Assembly (NCBI GenBank): GCA_030549495.1 | Contig: JAUIRK010000061.1 | Location: 310,001 to 374,000, forward strand | DNA: 64,000 bases | Origin: Nectonema munidae | Lineage: Eukaryota; Nematomorpha; Nectonematoida; Nectonematidae | Reading direction: 5' to 3' | In this document: positions 11,030 to 21,922 of the stretch, in pieces | Layout of the letters: the number at the start of each line of letters is the position of its first letter | Position numbering within the stretch: the stretch's first letter is position 1 | Notes under the pieces: generated by a model | Databases searched by the model: none | What the model was told of the DNA's origin: nothing | The model's input: only the letters and a program-made list of their open reading frames with translations | Position numbers and translations under genes: made by a program

Positions 11030-13547
11030 CCACACACGCGTGCTAAAGATGTGGTGAAGCGTATGTGAGATAAGAATTCACTGCGCTCACAAACGCGTAA
11101 TGGAACATGTGTTAATCTTTCTTCGCATAATTATGCTCTAAAATCAATCAATAATGTAATTTATTCTTCGCACACTGTCGGTATAAATATAACGAATGCC
11201 CTTTGTTAAAATTTAGAAAGGGAGTATCTAAACTAAATAAAAGTAGACTACGATTATCAATCAAAACTCGTACATTTAATCGACTTTTTTCACTTGAAAA
11301 ATAATTTAAAATTTATTAGAAAAATATTATTCTGACCTATACTACTGACCCATAAAAAGTAAAAAATATATATTAATTTTCGACAGTTTTATTTAACTAT
11401 GACATTTTAAAATGTTAAAAACCATATTCTACTTTTGTGAATATAAAATTTTGAAGAAATAATATATTAACTCATCACGTTAATTATTGGTATTTTTTGA
11501 AACTAGATAAAAGTTGACTGACCTCACATAAAAGCGGATTTTGTAAAAATAAAAATATATTTATTTGTAAAGCCTAGCCTATTTTACCCCCAAAGAGTAT
11601 AGCTTCAAATCTTGTACATTCGATCAACATTTTTCACTTCAAAAATAATTTTAAATTTATTAGAAAAAAATTATTCTGACCTATACTACTGACCCATAAA
11701 AAGTAAAAAATATATATTAATTTTCGACAGTTTTCTTCAACTATGAAATTTTAAAATGTAAAAAATCATAAACAACAAAGAGTATACCTTTCCAATGATA
11801 CCATTTTCATTCAATTTTTTTTTAAAAATCTTCACATTATGCTTCACTCAAAAGGTGGTCCGTAATTTTTTCAAAAATTTAGACAAAATTTTTCGAAGTA
11901 AAGTCCATTTATTAAAATTTTTTAAAACTTTTTCAAAAATAAATTATTCTAGAGTATGTAGCAAACGATAAGCTTTCTAATGATATATATATATCATGAA
12001 AAAAAAAATTGAAAAACAGTTTAATTCTTTCTTCAAATCAAACAAGTAAAAATTTTCAAAAAGTAGTATTGGTAGTATTAATATTATCTATAAATTTAAA
12101 AGCGTATTCTGATAGAGTTTGATACGCTGATTCCAAATATGTAATTTGTTTGAAATGAATCGAATGATTTTTTAATTTTTTTTGAGGTCAATGTTGAATT
12201 TTTTGTCATTTTTTCAAGTTCAAAAGCTAAAAAAAGTATTTAAAAAATGTTTAATTTAAAATATTTTTACATTTTCGTAATCAGTATAAAATTTCCTTTA
12301 AAATGAGATAATAAAATAGAAAATTGGATAAGTTTAAAATTTTTCGAAAATTTTGTAAAGGAACAACCCTTACAATTTTTCAAAAAAATTAAAAAAAATT
12401 TTTCTAAATTTTTCTACCGTAGTATGTTTAAATATCAATTATATATTATGAATGTGCAAAAAAAATTGAAAAAATAATTGCCATTCTTCATTTTACACGC
12501 TAAAATATAGTGAAAAATGGCAAAATTGTGCATATTGTTCAAGGGGTTATAAAAAAATTTTTGAATTTTTTTGAAAACTAAAAATAATTCAAAAATGTAG
12601 GTAAAAGGATGTTTTTTAAGATAGACATGGTTTAAAATGATTTTTAAAAAATTTCTCGCATAAAGTTTTGTTGCAAAGTTAAATTTTCCAAATTTAGACA
12701 AAAAATTTTTTTTTTAAAAATAAAATTTTTTTTTTCCAAATTTTTTCACCATAGTGTGTTTAAATATCAGTTATATTTTATGAATGTGCAAAAAAAATTG
12801 AAAAAAAATTTAAATCTTCATTTTACACGCTAAAATATAGTGAAAAATAGCAAAAATGTGCATCATGTTCAGGGCGTTTTTAAAATTTTTTTTGAATTTT
12901 TTGAAAACTAAAAATAATTAAAAAATGTAGGTAAAAGGATGCTCTTTAAGATGCGCATGGTTTAAAATGTTTTAAAAAAAAATCTCGCATAACATTTTGT
13001 TTCAAGCAAAAAATGCGGTGATTTCAAGCATAATTTTTTTTGACAAATTGTGCAAAATGAAAAAAATATATGAAAAATAGAGATTTTTCAAAAATTTCAA
13101 ATATTAGAATAAAGCATGACTCAATCTGCATCTCATGATGAAAATATTAAAAAAAAATAATTTTAGTTGCATGAGTAAAATTTGATTAAAAATTTGGAAA
13201 ATTGTGATTTTTGAGAGCGCATCCCGAAAAATAAAAAAAATAATAAATTTTTTTTGTCAATTAATATTCATAGCTTTAACTAATTGGATAAAAAAAATTT
13301 TTATAAAAAAAAGTGCCAACCCCAAAATCCCAAAATTTGCATCTCTGCCTCGGGTGATTGCCGTGAATTTGGGGTGATGTCAGCATCACGCACAAACTCA
13401 GAATCCAAAATAAGGTGGATACGTGAAAAAAAAATGGGAAAACGCGCCCTCATCGCAAAAATTTTGCGCTTCAAAGTGTAAAAGTGTGGGAAAAGTTACG
13501 CAAAAAAAAGTTCGCGAAATATACCTACCTATCTATTTTTAATAAGT

Positions 13548-13550
<3 letters not shown>
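11030..13550. repeat. AT-rich tail of copy B
   Basis: Follows 3046-5690 of copy A with a shorter segment around 11770-11780, where TCATAAACAACAAAGAG joins parts that are about 170 bp apart in copy A. Only A/T runs and diverged internal duplications are visible; no gene is supported. Confidence 0.65.
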
Positions 13551-13586
<36 letters not shown>

Positions 13587-13677
13587 TTTTTTGTGGGTTT
13601 TTTTTATTTTTTTTGTTTTTTTTTTTTTGGTGTGGGGGGGGGTGGGTGGGTGGGTGGTTTTTTTGTATATATATATA
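13551..13677 (+). repeat. (TG)n, poly-T and (GGGT)n simple-sequence block at the B/C junction
   Basis: A (TG)n run at about 13551-13580 is followed by T-rich text, a G-rich stretch at 13634-13657 with four or more G-runs separated by single T, and then (TA)n up to the unit start. The G-runs fit the pattern for a G-quadruplex. At the A/B junction the same place holds only (TA)n. Confidence 0.8.
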
Positions 13678-15045
13678 TTAGGGTGCTTTTAAAAAATAAA
13701 AGTTATCATTTTAATGCATACAACTCGTTATTCTATGAGGTTTTTGTTAAAAATCAGTATGTAAAAATTTTTTTTTTGTCAGTTAAGATTTTCAACTTGC
13801 GCAAGCTATGTAGAAAGGTTGTAAAATGTCAGTTTTTTCTCAGTTTTAAAATTTATAAAAAATTTATTTAGTTTATCTGAAATTAATTTTTCGTAATATC
13901 TTTCATGTATTTTTTACGTGTATTGTCTTATTTTATCTATTTATCACTTAGTAATAATAGTTTTTTTTTATCAAAGATGGTAAAAGCATAACTTAATTTT
14001 ATAATTTTGTTTAGTAAAAAATGTACATAAAAATATCATTATTTTTTTGTTTTTAGAAAAATTTTAAAATTTTTTTTAATGGCATCGGGAACTAGATCGA
14101 AAAAATCAATTTGGCTTATTGGATCCCCTAATCCAACAATACCTGCCCAGAAACTTCCATCTAAAGAAGAAGTTCTTCGTTATTTAATGTTTCTTCACAT
14201 AGAAATGAATGAAACACTAGCACAAAGTGTGAAACAAACTGCCTTAGATATTATGAAAATTTGGTCTTCAGAAGGGATTCCTACAAAACATCTTCTTGCA
14301 GTAGTCTCCCATGTTAAAAAATTACACACTACTTGGCAGAGTTTGAAGAAAAGCATTCATCGTAAAACTATTACTAATGAAAAAAAAAAAAAAATTTGAA
14401 AAATGACATCAAAGAGTTGTTTGATATAGCTCATGCTAATGCTATGAAAATGATAACCATTGATCAAGATAGGGAGTTTCTTGCTTCGCAAAGAAAAAAA
14501 GGACGCCCGGGAAAGATTGGAAGTATTGACTTTAAGACAGCAAATACCTTAAATAAAATTGAAAGACGCAAAGAGGAAGAGTTGAAGAGAAAAGAAAGAT
14601 CAATAAAGGAGATGAATGCTGTTTCTGAAACCATTAGTCTGAAATCCTTTTCTTCTTCAAGCTCTACAGAATCTAGTCCAAATAAGCAATCATCTAGTTC
14701 ATTTGACTATCCCGCTTCCAATCCTTCTAAAAAAAGAAAAAAGAGAACACATGCTGTTTCATCTGAAGTAGCAGAAGTTTTGGATAGGACTCTTCTTAGC
14801 AATCGTTCAGCAAGTCGGGTTTTATTTACATTTGCTAAGCAATTTGAGCATAGCATAAATGGGTTTTCTTTAAGTCCTAGTGCAATTCGATCCACTCGTA
14901 TTAAATGCAGAAAGCAACATGCCGAAAAAATAAAGCAAAATTTTAAGGTTAGCACCCCGCTAATAATTCATTGGGATTCAAAAGTGATGCTGGATCTAAC
15001 TGGAAATGTTAAAATTGACAGATTGCCAATTCTAGTGACTGGAAA
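13678..15045. repeat. Composite tandem macro-repeat, copy C (truncated)
   Basis: Matches copies A and B from TTAGGGTGC to the CTAGTGACTGGAAAG of the reading frame, then switches abruptly to Helitron sequence. Nothing corresponding to the rest of the unit is found on the far side of the Helitron region, so this is a junction or deletion, not a simple insertion. Confidence 0.85.
14079..15045 (+). pseudogene. Unrecognised mobile-element-like protein, copy C (broken and truncated)
   Basis: Same start and sequence as the 386-aa protein of copy A. The run of A residues at 14378-14393 differs in length (KKQKNLKN becomes KKKKI then stop at about 14397), shifting the frame. The original frame resumes at 14396 and runs to the Helitron junction, stopping just past it and losing the FDTT block. 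The HWDSK block is retained. Confidence 0.6.
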
Positions 15046-18000
15046 GTGACCTAAATCTGTTCTGGGTTAAGCATATTTCTTAAATTAGAAGCTTCTTGTC
15101 TAGCTTGTTGGATATTGGGTGGATCTTCAATTAATGTTTCTTTCAATTCTGGAAGTCCAAAATCAATAAGTGTCTTACCAAATTGTTCGAGAATACTTTG
15201 AATTTCTGCAAGTGCAGGTTGTTCAGCTTTAAAATCCGACTCATACTGGAGATAATCCTCTATCATATGGTAACGAAAGGTTTGCCACAAATGAGAAGGA
15301 TTACTTGGCTCACCATGAATTAAAATAAAAGAAAATGAAGTTCTTATTTATGAAGGAGATGCCGTTTCAACTAATTCTGTGATTGTGCGAACCCATAAAC
15401 TGTCATCTACTAATAAATTACGTGCAATACATGCTTCCCTAAAAGTTGAATATAAAGTTCCATTATATGTTTTTAAATACTCATAAGATGTGGCACCAGG
15501 TACGTGCAAAAGAAGAATGCGTAGAAAGTATCGCTCACCCTCTCTAATACTGGCGTTATACATCCTACTTACTACTTTCTCAGCCCCCCTCTGTCTAATT
15601 ACCCATTTTTTTTCCTAACTTTTGAAGACATAATGATAAGGAATATCGGTGTATAAGTACTGCCTGGCGTTTTCATCATTTTGATTTAGGTAGAACCAAG
15701 CAATTAACATTGTATGATGGGCCCTAGAAAGGGCAGGATTTTCTTCGCCTTCTCTAAAATAAATTGTTTGCTGATTAGGAAGATGTAATGGGAGTCTAAT
15801 AATATTATGGCTTTGTGTATGCATGGGGAATGTAAATAAGCGCCAGGATGCTTCAGGAGGAGAAACATATCTGGCATCTAAATATGTTTTAATTTCATCA
15901 TGATCAATGCGTTCATTAATTTCAACATGAGCTGTGTCATGGCCTTTGTAGACATATTTGTAAAGATATTTAACACTTTTGATACTAACGCAGGCCTCTA
16001 AATTTATATGCGCGCTGTATTTTTTACATAGAAAAGGGTTATAAGGGACAACCCATCTGTTATCTAATTCAACATTTCTGATAGTGACTGTGCGGCCGTT
16101 GTCAGGTCTAAAATATAAAGGATAGCCATTATTATTAAGGATAGTGCTCTGATTAAATTGTTTAGGATAGTCTTTAATGCAAGTTCCATCTTGCATACAT
16201 TGTGATGAATTGTTGAAATGTCCACATGGACCATGGATCATGCAAGATTTAATTATTTCATATAGTTCTTGGTTTTCTTCAGGATCAGGAATTTGAGCAG
16301 AAATGAGGGTGTCAATGTGGTCTGCATTATACAATTTAGAATCATTACTTAGATGTAAGAGCATGTGAACATGAGGAAGTCCTCTTTTTTGGAACTCAAT
16401 AACATCCACGTGGCCACAAATAATACCAAGAACACCATTCTTTAAGTCATTCTTTAATGCTTCAACTTTTAATTTGAAAACGCGTGAAACCAAGTCGGGT
16501 CTATCTGAAGGTTTTTGATCTGGCAATAAATTTTCAACAATTTCTGGCCATTTTGGATTACATGTAAATGTTAAAAAAAAGATCAGGTTTTCCGTTTTTA
16601 GCTACAAGAGCCATTGCATCAAGATATAATTGATGCATTTGACGTGAAGACCCCTGAAAAGTGGAGGGAAGGACTACAATATTACCGGCACGTAAATTAC
16701 GATCATCAGCAGTACTTTGAAGATGGTCGACCAAACCTTGATAAGTTTCTGCTCTAAGTTGCCTTTGATTATTTCGAATAAAAGAAAGGCGTTGACCTTC
16801 AACTTTGACATAGGCATCAACCAAAAATTGTTGAAATAATTTTCCTGCTAAATGCAAAGCAGAAAAATCATTTCTAAAAGCAAGCCTATAAACATAATAT
16901 TCTAATTGTGTTAGTCTATTGCGCACCGGAGTTGAATGTTGTGGAAAATGATTAAGGGTCCCATCCAGCTTCGCCTCTAGGAAAAATTAGTGGGTAAATC
17001 ATTGAATCAATGTTTGTAGAAATGTGTCTAAGAGGTTGATTATGGGGATATACAACAATTTGGTTAAGTGGAGGGGCACCATCATTACTGATGAAAATTG
17101 CGGCAACTTCTTCGTGTAGAGGAGCATTATATCTTCTTCTGTCATTACCTTCACGCGTTACCATTGTTATTATTGATGGTAAACGATTTTCTTGCTTTGC
17201 AATTTCTTCTTATTCTTTTTCAACATCGGCCATATGCCTATAAGCTGCAGCATATGGCGAAACTCTGTTTAATACATTTTGAATTATTTCGATAACATTT
17301 CTTTTACATGTAAAATTGGATGGATTAGCCATTCTTATATTCAATGCAGTTGCTGGCTCAATAATATATAATTGACTGAAATTGGGTGTTTGATTTTCAA
17401 CAGGATGCAGGGAACCATACCTATGATACATTTGTCCAGAAATCCTGAAACATGGAGTACCACTTCCAGGTGGTGTACGTATATTTGCTTGTAAACTTGC
17501 AAAACAAAAAGCATTATTATAGATTCTTATGTTTTTACGGAAATGTCTTGCTCTAGGAGAATCACTTAAATATAAGTCTTTTAGTTCTTGTGGAAAATCT
17601 TCAAGATTTGGTAGTGTTACTTTTCCGTTAACACAACACTTGAATGATTCTGTTGGAAATTTGATTGCACGACAATGTGGACAAAGAATGTTAAACTGAC
17701 CTAAATAATGCAAATCAGGTAAAATATTTTGATTGTTTATTCTTGCGGAATTAAGGGAAGTTGGAGTATTTGTATTATTAAATCTGTTAATTATTTGGCG
17801 TAGTGCATTGCAATATCTACGTTCTTCGGTTTGTTGTGAAGTCTCATTTGCACGCCTTCGTTCTTCACGTAAAGAATTATTGTGCCTACGTTCTTCGGTT
17901 TCTTGTAGAGTCTCATTTGCACGCCTTCGTTCTTCACGTAAAGAATTATTGTGCCTACGTTCTTCGGTTTCTTGTAGAGTCTCATTTGCACGCTTTCGTT

Positions 18001-18541
18001 GTTGACCTAAAGTATCTTTGTACATACGTTCTTCGGTTTCTTCTAGAGTCTCATTTGCACGCCTTCGTTCTTCACGTAAAGAATTATTGTGCCTACGTTC
18101 TTCGGTTTCTTGTAGAGTCTCATTTGCACGCTTTATTTTTTTACGCATAACATCTTCTTGTTTATGAATTTTTTTGTTGCCTGTAAAATTTTGATCGGTA
18201 TTAGTTAAGGAAAATATATTTGTTATAGTTTCGCTATCTCTTTTTCTTTTTTTTTGATTATAAATATTATAATTTTTAGGGTTAGCATGGTCAGTTGTAA
18301 AAAAATTTTTAGAAGACCCTTGGTCGTTGTTGTTATAGAGATGATTTGTATAAAAAATTTTAGAAGAGCCTTGCTTATTGTAGTCATAAAGATCATGGGG
18401 TGTTACATTAGTATCATTGGTGAAAACATTTATGGTTTGGGTTTGATGATTTATATAGTTGATATCCCGAGAAATGTTGTTGGTAGGTTTGGAATTAGCA
18501 TAAGCTTTATTCAAGTTTTTTTTGGTTGTATTAAAATCCAT
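15046..18541 (-). pseudogene. Helitron Rep protein, helicase domain missing
   Basis: Successive minus-strand pieces match the Helitron replicase in order. They are an N-terminal coiled, arginine/glutamate-rich repeat region; a zinc-binding stretch (CPHC...CC) at about 17670-17620; the FRISGQMYHRYGSL region; MIYPLIFPRGE (about 16990); a Helitron_like_N segment; the Rep HUH motif in GLPHVHMLL (about 16375); and the catalytic-tyrosine motif YLYKYVYKG (about 15965-15940). The Rep domain nicks and joins DNA in rolling-circle transposition. The last visible residues, LNPEQ, are where the Pif1-type helicase normally begins; it is absent because the sequence joins macro-repeat copy C at 15045. At least four frame changes or stops separate the pieces (near 17200, 16940, 16540, 15600 and 15300). 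I prefer the ATG at 18541 (MDFNTTKK) to the upstream ATG at 18604 because the intervening sequence looks untranslated. Confidence 0.9.
17800..18140 (-). repeat. 69-bp coding minisatellite in the Helitron N-terminus
   Basis: Five units encode a 23-residue repeat starting RANETLQETEERR and ending in SLREERR. One unit is variant (ETEERMYKDTLGQQRK). The charge pattern suggests an extended helix. Arg/Glu-rich N-termini are common in Helitron proteins, but near-perfect tandem units indicate recent unit-length expansion. Confidence 0.85.
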
Positions 18542-18713
18542 TGTGGGGCGATATGTTAGTAGAAAATTGTAATAATGAATAGAAAAAATTGTTTGTGGTA
18601 TCAATATAAAAAAAATTGAAGCATTATGATTGGTTGAAATTATTTATATATATGTTTTGTGTATGTATGTGTTTGAAGCATTCTGATTGGTTGAAATTAT
18701 TTATTTATATGTT
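18542..18713. other. Helitron 5' flank with two GAAGCATTCTGATTGG motifs
   Basis: GAAGCATTATGATTGGTTGA (about 18618) and GAAGCATTCTGATTGGTTGA (about 18675) lie on the plus strand, that is, opposite to the Rep frame. The same motif recurs along the 5' halves of both non-autonomous Helitrons next door, so this is probably a remnant of another plus-oriented family member. Confidence 0.55.
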
Positions 18714-18714
18714 A

Positions 18715-19267
18715 CTAGCCGGTCCCGTGGTCGTTTCTCGCTTCGCTCAAAACAGTGTTTCTCGCTGCGCTCGAAACATAGGATTCTGGGTAGTGTGTAT
18801 ATTGAGTTGCTAATTCAAATTCGCTTCGCTCAAAACGACCACGGGACCGGCTAGTTTTTTTTGTTTAGACTACGCTGGAAAGATAGGATTCTGGGTAATG
18901 TGTATTTTGAGTTGCTAATAGTGTTATATGGTATGGTGGTCAGTTTTTAGAATATTTGTACCTTTTCTGTGTATTTTTCTATTACACCATATAAAAATAC
19001 ATACAAAAGATATTTCAACCAATCAGAATGATTCAAGCGACACTCACACTACAGATATATGAACTCATCACACATATAAAAATACACATAAAACATATGA
19101 ATAATTTCAACCAATCAGAATGCTTCAAACATACATACACGCATACAAACTCATCACACCATATAAAAATACACACAAAACACATATATAAATAAATTCA
19201 ACCAATCAAAATGCTTCCAGCGACAGACACACACACACAGACAGACGCTAGCTTATTATAATATAGA
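18715..19267 (-). mobile_element. Non-autonomous Helitron, minus strand (553 bp)
   Basis: Read on the minus strand it begins TCTATATTATAATAAGC at 19267 and ends CTAG at 18715, followed by T, the expected Helitron ends and target. It has three copies of the GAAGCATTYTGATTGG motif in its 5' half. Its 3' 142 bp are bounded by inverted ACTAGCCGGTCCCGTGGTCG arms, which supply the 3' hairpin. It carries no Rep frame. Its sequence mirrors the plus-strand element at 19281-19797. Confidence 0.85.
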
Positions 19268-19280
19268 TGTGTGTATATAT

Positions 19281-19797
19281 TCTATATTATAATAAGCAAG
19301 TGTGTGTCTGTCTGTCGCTGGAAGCATTCTGATTGGTTGAATTTATTTATATATGTGTTTTGTGTGTATTTTTATATGGTGTGATGAGTTTATATGTGTG
19401 TATGTGTTTGAAGCATTCTGATTGGTTGAAATTATTATATGTTCTATGTGTATTTTTATATGTGTGATGAGTTCATATATCTGTATTGTGAGTGTCGCTT
19501 GAAGCATTCTGATTGGTTGAAATATCTTTTGTATGTATTTTTATATGGTGTAATAGAAAAATACACAGAAAAGGTACAAATATTCTAAAAACTGACCACC
19601 ATACCATATAACACTATTAGCAACTCAAAATACACATTACCCAGAATCCTATCTTTCGAGCGTAGTCTAAACAAAAAAAAACTAGCCGGTCCCGTGGTCG
19701 TTTTGAGCGAAGCGAATTTGAATTAGCAACTCAATATACACACTACCCAGAATCCTATGTTTCGAGCGAAGCGAGAAACGACCACGGGACCGGCTAG
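19281..19797 (+). mobile_element. Non-autonomous Helitron, plus strand (517 bp)
   Basis: Begins TCTATATTATAATAAGC and ends GGGACCGGCTAG followed by T. The terminal 118 bp (19681-19798) fold on perfect arms ACTAGCCGGTCCCGTGGTCG / CGACCACGGGACCGGCTAGT. Only 13 bp (19268-19280) separate its 5' end from the 5' end of the opposite copy. Confidence 0.88.
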
Positions 19798-20149
19798 TTT
19801 AAGTTTATTTTTTAAGCATTTTACGATTTACACATTTAAATATATAATAAGGCTGGCAAGTTTGGCAAGTTGTCTCCCCGGAGGTCTTGCCAGACCTCTG
19901 ATAACAATTGTGTTTGTTACTTACATTAATATTTAATATACTGAATGATTATATACTATAGATATATAATCATACTTTGTTTACCTATTCTACCATGCCT
20001 TGATTCTCCATATAAAATTTGAATTATTGTAACATTGTGTTTAAAGGGTTTCTCTATAAGCGGGCTTGTATTTAGCCTTTTTAGATTCCCTTCAACCTTT
20101 CGCTATGCGATTCGTTGTTAATAAACTATTTCTCTCTCTATTTCTCTCA
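19798..20149. other. No gene; probable retrotransposon 3' end
   Basis: After AT-rich sequence comes a GC-richer block, GTCTCCCCGGAGGTCTTGCC (about 19871), and at 20110-20150 AATAAACTATTTCTCTC with a CT-rich repeat, resembling a polyadenylation signal and element tail. No frame is recognised. Confidence 0.35.
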
Positions 20150-20964
20150 CCAATTCTCTAACTCCGTTTACATCTATGGTCTTACATACTGACTCCAACA
20201 CCTCATCATACGAAACAGAAACTCTTGCTATTTTAGCTGCCTGTAATCACCTCATAGACAATCTTCACATCTACTGCCTCAACTTTACTCAAATACACTT
20301 TTACACCGATGCCCAAAACATCATCAACGACCTAAATCTTAATCACAAAATCCCTCAATCCTCTTACAGGTTAGCCACAAAACTTATCCAACTTTCCAAT
20401 TATTTCAACATAACAATCTATTGGTCTCTCGCACACTCCACCTGCACTGAAAACAATAGTGTTGACAGATTATCTTAAACACTACCTTCAAACACGCATT
20501 CCTTTATCTTACCTTCTCTCTCTTTATCCACTATCATTAAAGCCGCATATGCATCTATACTGAACACATGGTCGGTCATCTCTTAATATCGCACCACCCT
20601 TGATAAACTTTGCCATTCACAACAAAAACATCACTCTCTCCCACAACTCCATCAAGTGGTTCTCATCACACTGCCCAACCTATCCCTACTTCTATAGATT
20701 CAAACTTCACAACAATCCATTATGTAGATTTGGTTGCCCCTACATCGAAACACCCCTACACATAATTCTCTATTGCCCAATTTATAACGATTTACGTGTT
20801 AAACTACTTAATTTCTGTAACCTACACTTTAACGAACCTCCTACTTCTCTATATGATTTTTTACAACATCCAATTATACTTCAAGAAATCTCCATTTTAA
20901 TTAACAAAATAGAACCAATCCTTATCGCACACCAAAATCTTATTCCACCCACACTTCTTAATTA
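20150..20964 (+). pseudogene. LINE 3' fragment: RNase H and zinc-knuckle C-terminus
   Basis: The first part (to 20478) encodes an RNase H domain: SSYETETLAI, FYTDAQN and WSLAHS...NNSVDRLS fit the catalytic E, D and final D regions. The second part (20600-20964) has PLCRFGCP...ETPLHIILYCPIYNDLR, the Cys/His zf-RVT-type motif that ends I/R1-like non-LTR retrotransposon ORF2. The parts are in different frames with a stop between them. The 5' reverse transcriptase is missing. The zinc motif makes a LINE much more likely than any LTR source for the RNase H. Confidence 0.8.
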
Positions 20965-21159
20965 ATTATACTCTTATCTTCCTTTACAGATCCTTTAAAT
21001 TTTCTGAACTGACTAAAAACAAACTGTAAAAAACTGAAAAAATTAATTTTTTTCACATTATTGAACCTGAGAAAAAGTGGCCTGTGAATTTTTCGTGGCC
21101 TCAAGGCAAATGCCTAGTTTGCCTAATGGTTAATACGGCTCTGAATGACATACATTATT
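20965..21159. other. LINE 3' flank and possible DNA-transposon end
   Basis: Short non-coding stretch. GGCAAATGCCTAGTTTGCC followed by TAATGGTTAATACGGCTCTG (about 21105-21144) looks like one end of a DNA transposon; the partner end was not found. Confidence 0.3.
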
Positions 21160-21922
21160 CTAATACTGATCTAAATTTTTTGTTTTGCTGATGATTTAAC
21201 TATAAATCTACACTTCTCTTATAATAGAACTATTGAATACTTTTCTGTCCAAATTGATAAACTCATACAGTGGTGTAATGCTAATTGTATGACTATTAAT
21301 TATATTAACTCTAAAGCTATGCTGTTCAATAAAAGTAAATCATTTAAACCAGATTTCTACAATTTTATATTTGAATTAGTAAAAACTTACAATTTATTAC
21401 GTGTGTTTATAGATGATACACTTAACTGGAATCAACACATTTCATATAATACCAACACTAAACTATGTAAAATTATAGGTGTATTAAAACACTTGAAAAA
21501 CTTTTTTCCTTTAGATATCAAACTTTTATTGTATAATTCTTTTTTCTACATTATATTAATTATTGTATACACTGATATGGGGGCATCAAAATATTTCTTT
21601 ACTTAATAAGTCTCAAAAGAGAATTCTTAGATTTATCTTAATGTCAAACCTATCTCACATACAACACAACTTTTTTATAGTCAAAAATTTTGCAAATTAA
21701 TGACCTTTATTCTTATAATTTAGCATTTTTCACCGACAAGTTTTTGAATCGTCGTTTGCCTTCATTATTTGACTCGTACCTGAGTATTAACTTTGAAAAT
21801 ACTATAGGTATATATTACTCAATAATAACATAGCGACTGTTCTTTCTATACAAATAAATTGCTATAAAATCTATGAAATATAAAGTACCACGTTGTTGGA
21901 ACTCTCTTCTTTCCCATCCAAT
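21160..21922 (+). pseudogene. LINE reverse transcriptase fragment (palm to C-terminus), interrupted at its end
   Basis: FCFADDLTI (about 21180) is the catalytic FADD box. It is followed by WCNANCMTINYINSKAM, a variant LGVxID block (VFIDDTLNWNQHI), GVLKHLKNFFP and a C-terminal segment ending VPRCWNSLLSHPIY near 21922. This is CR1/Jockey-type architecture. There are several frame changes. The reading continues at 22986 with ISISLFKKQ, the usual S..LFKK..K end of such proteins, so the 1.06-kb element in between is an insertion. Confidence 0.8.

Larger units (their letters stand above)
5715..13677. repeat. Composite tandem macro-repeat, copy B (8.0 kb, expanded)
   Basis: Same order of parts as copy A: frame at 6113, hairpin at 7280, 161-bp repeats at about 7440-7750, minisatellite at 7780, then the AGTTTAAAATGCATCCC module. 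Copy B is about 2.25 kb longer than copy A because that module is triplicated. Otherwise it differs by scattered substitutions, small indels and a roughly 170-bp deletion near 11770. The tail from 11030 onward follows copy A from 3046 onward. Confidence 0.9.

Noticed and set aside
13484-13871. Open frames with runs of Cys-Val, Trp and Phe
   Set aside because: They are translations of (TG)n, poly-T and G-rich simple sequence, not genes.
17733-18150. Plus-strand and alternative minus-strand open frames with internal repeats
   Set aside because: They are opposite-strand or shifted readings of the 69-bp repeats in the Helitron N-terminus.
20150-20478. RNase H domain as evidence of an LTR retrotransposon
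   Set aside because: It is followed by a zf-RVT-type Cys/His motif of LINE ORF2, and no LTR, integrase, protease or gag was seen.
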